Program-made: the position numbers and the translations under genes
Assembly (NCBI GenBank): GCA_021814085.1
Contig: JAKAJA010000002.1
Span: 1 to 23,002 of the forward strand
Direction of reading: 5' to 3'
DNA: 23,002 nucleotides
From: Acidobacteriota bacterium
GTDB lineage: Bacteria; Acidobacteriota; UBA4820; DSQY01
Notes under the pieces: generated by a model
Told to the model about the DNA's origin: nothing
Databases searched by the model: none
The model's input: the letters and a program-made list of their open reading frames with translations, nothing else
Shown: positions 1-7,200 of the stretch, in pieces
Layout: every line of letters begins with the position of its first letter
Position numbering within the stretch: position 1 is the first letter of the stretch

Positions 1-160
1 TAAGCGGTGGTTTGAACAAGGGCAAACAAATGGTGCCGTCGTCGTCTAGTTGAACGACCGCTGTAAAAGCGAAGAAGTCCACTTGTTTGGGCTCTCTCGT
101 AACTGCACATGCAACCACAGCCGCTAGGGTTGCACAAAGGAGAATATGAAAGCGTCGCAT
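1..160 (-). CDS. Small putative lipoprotein, 3' end cut by window edge
   Basis: The reading frame starts with ATG at 160 and stays open for 53 codons to the window edge, so the C-terminus is missing. The start MRRFHILLCATLAAVVAC is a classic lipoprotein signal: two arginines, a hydrophobic stretch, and a VVAC lipobox with the lipidated cysteine at residue 18. The mature part visible here begins AVTREPKQVDFF. A GGGGG purine tract about 8 bases before the ATG serves as ribosome binding site and supports this start. The protein is probably anchored in a membrane facing the periplasm. I recognise no family and cannot assign a function. It has the same strand as the RHS gene and its lipoprotein partner, but 442 bases separate it from them. 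Confidence 0.6.
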   Translation of the reverse strand, partial: MRRFHILLCATLAAVVACAVTREPKQVDFFAFTAVVQLDDDGTICLPLFKPPL

Positions 161-602
161 GCCTACCCCCTTCCATGAGAAGGCCAAATAGGTCAAGGGC
201 CGACATGGCGGCCCGCCTTTTTTCTGGCATCTGGCGGCGTGGACCGGATCGCGGGGCTCGCTGTCCCATGCGGCCAGCGAGTCCCGCAAGTACCAGGATT
301 GCGGTAATCACGAAGCCTCACTGCAAGGAGCGGCGGGGAGAAAAGCAGAGACCACCCTCGTCATTCACCCTCCGCTTTTAGACCCACCGCTCAAGCAGCC
401 CCCGCGGGCGCATGAAGTGCGGACGCGCGCAACGGCGAAAATCTGCACAACAAACAGCGGTCCCGCGCTTCGGCTTCCGCTGAATCCGTTGAAGCTTTGC
501 CGCACCTCATTCTCAGCGGTCCGATTCATGCTTGACTACTACAGGCGCGCCAACGGCCATGCATCCAAAGATGGACCATCGTAGATGATTCCCATGCACT
601 CT
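161..602. other. Intergenic stretch without a convincing gene
   Basis: These 442 bases lie between two minus-strand lipoprotein genes. The small open frame on the plus strand (109-381) has an arginine- and proline-rich, non-protein-like composition, no good ribosome binding site, and overlaps the lipoprotein start. Apart from a candidate hairpin terminator at 455-482 I see nothing in it. Confidence 0.5.
455..482 (-). terminator. Candidate hairpin terminator
   Basis: Read on the minus strand, CAGCGG pairs with CCGCTG around a 16-base loop and is followed by TTTGTTGT. It lies about 120 bases past the stop of the lipoprotein gene at 603-1253, so it could end the RHS/lipoprotein transcript. The stem is short and the loop long, so this is weak. 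Confidence 0.25.
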
Positions 603-1253
603 TCAGTATGAGTAGGTGTGCCATCCGCTCCATTTGTAAGGCTGCAGAAGTTTCGGCAGCACCTCTCCTTTCAGCCGCTTGTCCTGCTCACTTTGTCGGC
701 TTGCATTAACAAAAACCCCGTGAATAATTTCCCCGTCAAAAGCCACGAATGAGTGACAAAACAAATACTTCGACCGAGAATCACTTTCCGGCGCGTTGGC
801 CGCATCCAGATCGTGAAGCAGTTGCAGGGACGGGGGGCCTGTCTCAGGGAAGCACTCGTCTGGCCCCGGGTCAATAAGCCGAAGGAAAAGGACATAATCG
901 CCGGTCTCAGGGTAAAAGTGGTACTCAAAGAAATGGCACTTTCCGTAGGCGACGCCAAAGCGCCATCTTCGAATTCCAGACTGGTACAACTCTAACCGCT
1001 GCCCCGACCATGACTGGTCGAGGTACTCCTTCTCGTATTTCGCCACCAACCGCTCGGCCGCCGGCTTTAGCTCCTCTAGATCCTTGGGCGGCCGCCCGTT
1101 CGCTTGCTTGAATTCCTCGATGGCCATCGTGAGGATGACGAACTTGTTCGTGCTGAACTTCCGCTGCTCTTGCTCATTCTTGTAGCACGAAGCTAAGACC
1201 AGCAGGAACAGGCCTGCGAAAAGAGCGAATTGGACGCGCCGAAGGGCAGCCAT
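603..1253 (-). CDS. Lipoprotein directly downstream of the RHS gene; candidate immunity or accessory protein
   Basis: A 216-residue protein with signal peptide MAALRRVQFALFAGLF followed by the lipobox LASC, so the mature protein should start at about Cys23 and be lipid-anchored. Residues about 40-65 (ILTMAIEEFKQANGRPPKDL) resemble the helix and loop after the N-terminus of type IV pilin or pseudopilin proteins, but there is no prepilin cleavage site. The rest is not recognised. Its ATG follows the RHS stop codon without a gap (TAAATG at 1256-1251), and its ribosome binding site (GGGAGGG) lies inside the end of the RHS gene, so the two are surely co-translated. That position is typical of immunity genes for polymorphic toxins, but a surface or secretion accessory role is equally possible. 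Confidence 0.75.
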   Translation of the reverse strand: MAALRRVQFALFAGLFLLVLASCYKNEQEQRKFSTNKFVILTMAIEEFKQANGRPPKDLEELKPAAERLVAKYEKEYLDQSWSGQRLELYQSGIRRWRFGVAYGKCHFFEYHFYPETGDYVLFLRLIDPGPDECFPETGPPSLQLLHDLDAANAPESDSRSKYLFCHSFVAFDGEIIHGVFVNASRQSEQDKRLKGEVLPKLLQPYKWSGWHTYSY

Positions 1254-4200
1254 TTACAGAGCCCTCCCGATATTTGGATCGGGACGCGCGGTCCAAAGCG
1301 GCTGCGTTAGAAACCCGAACGTGAACCCGATGGAGGTATCCACATAGATGGGCGGCAGGATTCCGCCTGGTTGAGACTGCAACATCACGTAGCGATGGGG
1401 AAATGTCTCAAATCCCCATCCGGACTTCCACCAGATCGCGGGCTTCCAGTATTGTGGCTTTAGAGTCTCTATGAATTTCTGAAGATCGCTGGCGTATTGC
1501 CCGCAGGACTGGCCGCTTAAGAAATACTCTAGAAATTGGAACTTCCCCAATTTCGCTTGTTCCCACACCCTGTTTTCAATGTGTACCGCTTCTTTCCACA
1601 TGTTGAGAGCAGTAGCGAACTCCTTATCCGAGAGCGCCCGGCCCGCGACGAACTCCAGGTATTCACGCTGGTTCACTTCAGGATCGTAGGGGGAGGCGAC
1701 GTCTACCGTGCTCGCCGCAGCGCCCAGACCAACCGGCATCGTGCCCGGTCCATACTGTTTGCTCGCTCCATCACCCTGCCCGCCCGCCAGGAATTCATCC
1801 TCTGTTCTTGCCAAAGCACCCTTCATGGCCTTCAGCGTCTGCGCGTGCTTGATCTCCCCCGCGATCGCATTCGCCGCGTAGCTCAGCCCGGCGCTTATCG
1901 CGCCCTGTGTGAACCCCTGCCAGAAGTCTCCGCCCATGGCGACGTTCGAGAGTCCTCCTACGACGCCGCCACTCATGACGGAGAGGACGCCCTGGCCGAA
2001 CTTGCCGAGGTTCAGTCCCTGCGGCCCTCCCCATTTCGCGAAGCCGTATCCTATCGCGGCCCCCGCCGCGCCGATGAGCGCACCTTGCAAGATGTTGCCA
2101 CCGTAAATCGCCGAACTCATCGCTCCCGTCAGCGCGCCCACGAAGACCGTCGCCACGAACGGGTGCGCGGCCATGGAGGCGACGCCGAACATGGCCCCGG
2201 CGATGGCGCCCATGAGCATGCCTTGCCCAATGTTGCCGCCGTTGATCCAGGCCATGATGCCGCCGACGACGGCGCCGATGATGGCCCCCGCGAGAATGCC
2301 GAAATGCCCGGTCGGGTCCGTTAAATTGATTGGATTGTTTCTAACGTAGGCGTAGCGGTCATAGGAGAAGGTGTCATTGGGATTCGGGATGACGCTGTCA
2401 GGCGACATGAAGTGTCCGATGGCGGGGTTGTAGTATCTAGCGTGCGCGTAAATCAGGCCCGACTCGGCGTCGTGGTACTGGCCGGTGAAGCCATAGGGCC
2501 AGGGCTCGGAGTTGTTGCAGGTGGAGACGCCGGGCCGCGGGCTCTCGAAGTCCTCTCCGAAGGGGAGGAAGTGCTGAGTCATGACGGCGTTGCCAGTGCC
2601 GTCGGTCAGCGTATTGACACTTCCCAGGTGGTCGCTCAACGGGTAGAAGGTCTCGTTGCAGGGAACGGCTTGCGCTTGGGCTGAAACGGGAACGAAGAAG
2701 GCCAATCCTTGGAAGAAGAAGAGAAGGATGAGGAACCGGGCCGCAAGCCGCAGGGCGGGGACATTCCATGGGCCGAGGGGCTGCGGGCCTTCGAGCGTCC
2801 CCTTGAAGGCGCCCTGCCGTGCGAGCCTGCGCAGGACGGAAGGCGCAAGCCCCCTTCGCAACTGCGCGGCAAGGATGCGGCGGATCCTGCGGCTTGAAAC
2901 CAGAGCCACGAGGAGGATGGCTAACGCTACGAGCGTCCCCTCGATGGCCTTTGCCTGCGCTTCCGGATCGTAATTGAACGCCCTGGCTCCGTGGCTCACA
3001 ACCTGCCAGAGGTCTTTGGACGCGGTCAGGCCCGCGGAGAAGGAAGCCCGCGAAGGCAATCCCGCGAACCCTAAAAGGTCCCTTCCGTGCCTCCGTGCCT
3101 CCGTGGTGAGGTCCCTCTTGAAGTCCTCCCACGCCATGGAGGCGAGGAGGGATTCGCCGCGCCGGCCGACGTTCTGGTAGAAGACCGTCCCCGCGCTGAT
3201 GCGCTGCTTCCAGCAGATGATCCCGTTCGGGCCCGTGATCGCCCAGCGCTCCTTCACGGCGGTGCTGTTGGGGACGCCCTCCACCTCGTACCCCGTCTCG
3301 CTGATGTGCTGGAAGCTGTAGACCGGCGGCGAGGGCGTCGGCGGCGAGACGTGCTTCATCGTTACCACCCGCTCGCCCGACGCGTCATACGTATACTCCG
3401 CCGCCGGGTCCCACGCGCCCCCGCGCCCGCCCGGGTTCGGCCGCCACGTCTCCACGGAGACCATCCGGTTCCACGCGTCGTACGTGTAGCGCAGTTGCGT
3501 CCCGTCCGTCTTGGTCTCCTGGGCCACGTTGCCCCAGGCGTCGTACTCGAAGTGGCCGCCCTCCGACGTGTCCGTCACGCGGTGCCGGAAGGCTGGGGCG
3601 TAGGTCAGCAGATTCGCCCCGTTCGTCACTACCCCGGCGGTCGCCTGGAAGCTCCCCTTCGAGGCGAGCACCCCGCCGCCCGGCACGGAGTCGTCGTAGC
3701 CGTAAGAGAGCGTCCCGTACTTGGCGGGGCACGACGCGCTCAGCAAACGCATGTTGGCATCGTAGGTAAAATTCTGGCTGTATCCCTCCGGCGTGCTGTC
3801 CTGGACCGTGCGCACCTGGTCGTCGCCGTAGAAGGTGTAGTGGAGGCCCTGGCGGAGGGCGTTGTCCGCGGTCCGGACGCTCCCCACGTCCGTCAGGCGG
3901 TCCGTCACCGGGTGGTGGGTGTAGGCCGTCCGGACGCCGTTGCCCCGCGTCCAGAGCTTCAGGTGGGTCTCGTCGTAGTCCGTGTACGTGGCGAAGGGTA
4001 CGCCCGCCCCGTCCGAAACCCCCGTGGCGAGACCCGAGAGAGGATCGAAGGCGTAATCCGCCTCCACCCCCGTGGGCAACACGCTACGGACCGTCCGCCC
4101 CGCCCAGTCCTTGTAGGTGGCGAAGCTGTACGGAACCGAGGCACCGGTGATCCGGGCGACGGTCTCGCTCCTCACGGTGGCGCCGAAGCTTGCGTCCAGG

Positions 4201-7200
4201 AAGGCGGCAAAGTCGTAAACGCCCGAGGCGTCCACCCGCTGGGAAAGCTCGCCAGCGTTCAGATCGCGCGTGGCACCGTAGTACGCCAGCGATTCGCTCA
4301 GCGGCGGCGCGCCCGTGTTGTCCGAGCCGAGGCGCGAGGTGAGCTGGCCGAGGTCGCCGCCGTAGGCGAGGACCGTCTGCCGCCAATTCGACGGGGCCGC
4401 GCTCGCCGTCTCCAATTGCTTGACCAGCCTCCCCGTATGGTCGTAGAAGTACTCCGTCAGCGTCGTGGGCGTCCCGGCATCGAAATCCCGGTACGTTAGC
4501 TTGTGGCCCCAGGAATCGTAGGTGAGCCGGACGAGATCAGGGCCGCCGGGCGCGCCCTCGTGCGCCGCCACGAGCGAGCCCATCACGTCGTACTCGTAGA
4601 AGACGGGCGGCATGGCGTCGTGCTGGACCATGACGAGGCGCCCGTAGGCGTCGGCCTCGGTCGTCTTCTGATGGGTGGCGGGGAGGCCATCGTCCCCGGT
4701 ACCGGTGACCTTGCCGGTCACGCGGGTCGGGGTTTGAAAAATGGTCTCGGTATCCTTGCCGAACCCATGTTCCTTGACCGCCCGGCTCCGAAGGTCGTAC
4801 TCGTAGCGGACCCACTGAACGGCCGTGGACGCAAAGTGCGGGCGGCTCTTTTTGTCCACGCGCCCGTAAGGGTCATACAGCGTATCGGTGTAGACGCCAT
4901 CTCCAGGCGCCCTCTGCCAGCCCGGGGTAAGGGTCTGGTAGGTCCTCCCGAGACCGTCGTACTTCGCGTAGCTGTGGAGGCCCTCGGTGGTGTTGTTGGG
5001 CAGGTAGGTGATCTGTTCAACGAACTGGGTTGAGGGCCGCCCCGCCGCCTCGTCGTGGTATTTCGTCTGCTTGGTGAGGAACTCCACTCCCGCCGGGCTG
5101 AACTTCACGAAGGAGTACGTCTCGCGGCCGAGGCCGTCGTAGACCGTCCGGGTGGTGACCTGCTTCGCGTCGGTGACCTGAAGGGGGTGCCCCCAGGCGT
5201 CGCTCGCCACGGTGGTCGTGTAGAGATCGAGGCCATGGAGCCCGTGAACGGTCTTCGAGGTGGGGAACCGGTGCGTGGGGTCGCCGGAGTAATCGAACGT
5301 GGTGGAGACGCCGAGGGCGTCCTTGCGCTCTCTGATCGTGCCGTCACCGTTAAAGGCGATGGTGGCGGAGCTGAGGTAGTCGTTGAAGGCGGCGCGGGTC
5401 CCCCCCGCGGTGTCCACGTCGAGCCAGTTGCGCTCCTCGGTCGGGTGGCCCTTAGTGAGGCTCTGGGATTGTGGAGAGGTGGCATAGTCGTAGAGGATCT
5501 GCTTGCTGCTGGTCGGGTTCGTGCTCGACGCGGCGAAGGTGTCCACCTGCCGGACGTAGCCGAGGAGCCACTTGCTCTCATCGTTGAGGTAGGTGGTGAC
5601 GACCCTCTTGTCGTCGGCGGGGTCGTTCACGTCCCCGAGCGTGTGGACCTCCAGGACGTTATCGTGGGCGTCGAAGGAGACGTAGTCCACGCCCGTGGTG
5701 AGAGAAGGCGCGCCAGGCTGGCTCGGCTCCGAAACCGTCGTCCGGTCGCTCAGCTTGTGGACGTGCCAGAGGCCGAAGCCGTCCTTGCTTGCATCGTAGG
5801 TGCTCGAGCTCGTCTGGAAGAGCGGGCCGCCGGGCTGGCCCGGCGCCGCGGCCTCGAAGGACTCCACCGTCTTCACCATCCCCGTGAGGGGGAAGTCCTG
5901 CTCGTAGGTGGTCTTGGTGGAGGTCCCGTCAGGCGAGACGACGGTGACCTCGCGGAACCCGGCGAACTGGCGCTCGGCGACGTCCCACTTCGGGTGTTTG
6001 TAATCGTAGGTGGTGGTGTACGTGGCGGGCGCCTCGGCGCGGCCGGCGTCGCTCGTGACGCTCTGGACCACGTAAGGCACGACGGGGTTGTAGTCTCCCA
6101 GCACCGGGTTCGACGGGTCCGGGACGGTTCGCGTGTAGGAGCCCGCCCCGCTCGCGTAGGTGATCCTGGTCTTGCCGCCGATGGGGTTGTCCACCTCGGT
6201 GAGGTAATCGAGCCTCGCGGAGGCGGCGTTCTGGGGCTTTGCCATGCGGACGTCGCGGGGGGTGTAGGTGCATAGAGAGGAGCCGTTCTGGTCATAGAGG
6301 ACGAACTCGTAGGACCGGACGAAGTCCGGCAGGCCGTCGCCGTTGAGGTCGGTGACCCGCACGCCCGTGTCCCGGCTGGCCAAGGCCTTGGGCTGTCCGG
6401 CCTTGAGGGTCGTGACGAAGGGCTCGCTGAAGCCGTATCCGGGATAGACGGTTCCGGGCGGGGACGCCTGGTAGGGCGCCAGGCCCGCCACCTGCGAAAA
6501 TCCGGTTCCACCATTCAGCCAGACGTTCTTGGAGCCGCCGGGCATGTCAAGGAAGCCGCACGCGGTCGTCGTATCGTTCGGGTAGAAGCCGTCCACCTTG
6601 TCGGGCAGGCCGTCGCCGTTGATGTCCAAGAGCCACGCGCCCTGGTCGCGGTTGAGGTTCATGGGCTGGCCGCCGGACTGCCCCACGTAACGGCGCGCGG
6701 TGAAGGGCTGGCCGGGCAGCACGCCGAGCCCTTGCGCGCCGGCCGCCGCCCAGCCGTGGCCCGTGTTGAAGATCACGTTCCTGGCAACGGGCCTGGACGG
6801 ATCGTAATCGTATGATTGGACCCAGTCCGGCAGGCCGTCGCCGTTCATGTCGGCAAGCCGCCAGCCGACGTCAACCATGGAATCGTCCGTATCCCGCACG
6901 AGGATGGGCGGGATTCCGGCCTCGAACTCCGGTGACTCCACCCACTGGTCCCGGCTCGGGTCGAAAAGCCAGACCACCCTTGCCGAGAAGGTGTTCAGGC
7001 GGGAGTCCCACACGGACATGATCACGTCCGCGTAGCCGTCCCCGTTGACATCCGCGTAAAGAACGCCGTTTTCGGCGGCGCTGAGCGTTCCCTGGGCGCC
7101 GTTGGTCACGTTCACGGCCATGACCGGCGGGGCGAGGTGGCCGCCCTCGAAGGCCCATTCGGCGGGCGTCATGTTTCCCGCGCCGTCATAGGCCATGACG

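Noticed and set aside
109..381. 90-codon plus-strand frame near the left edge
   Set aside because: It overlaps the start of the minus-strand lipoprotein and is Arg/Pro-rich with no ribosome binding site.
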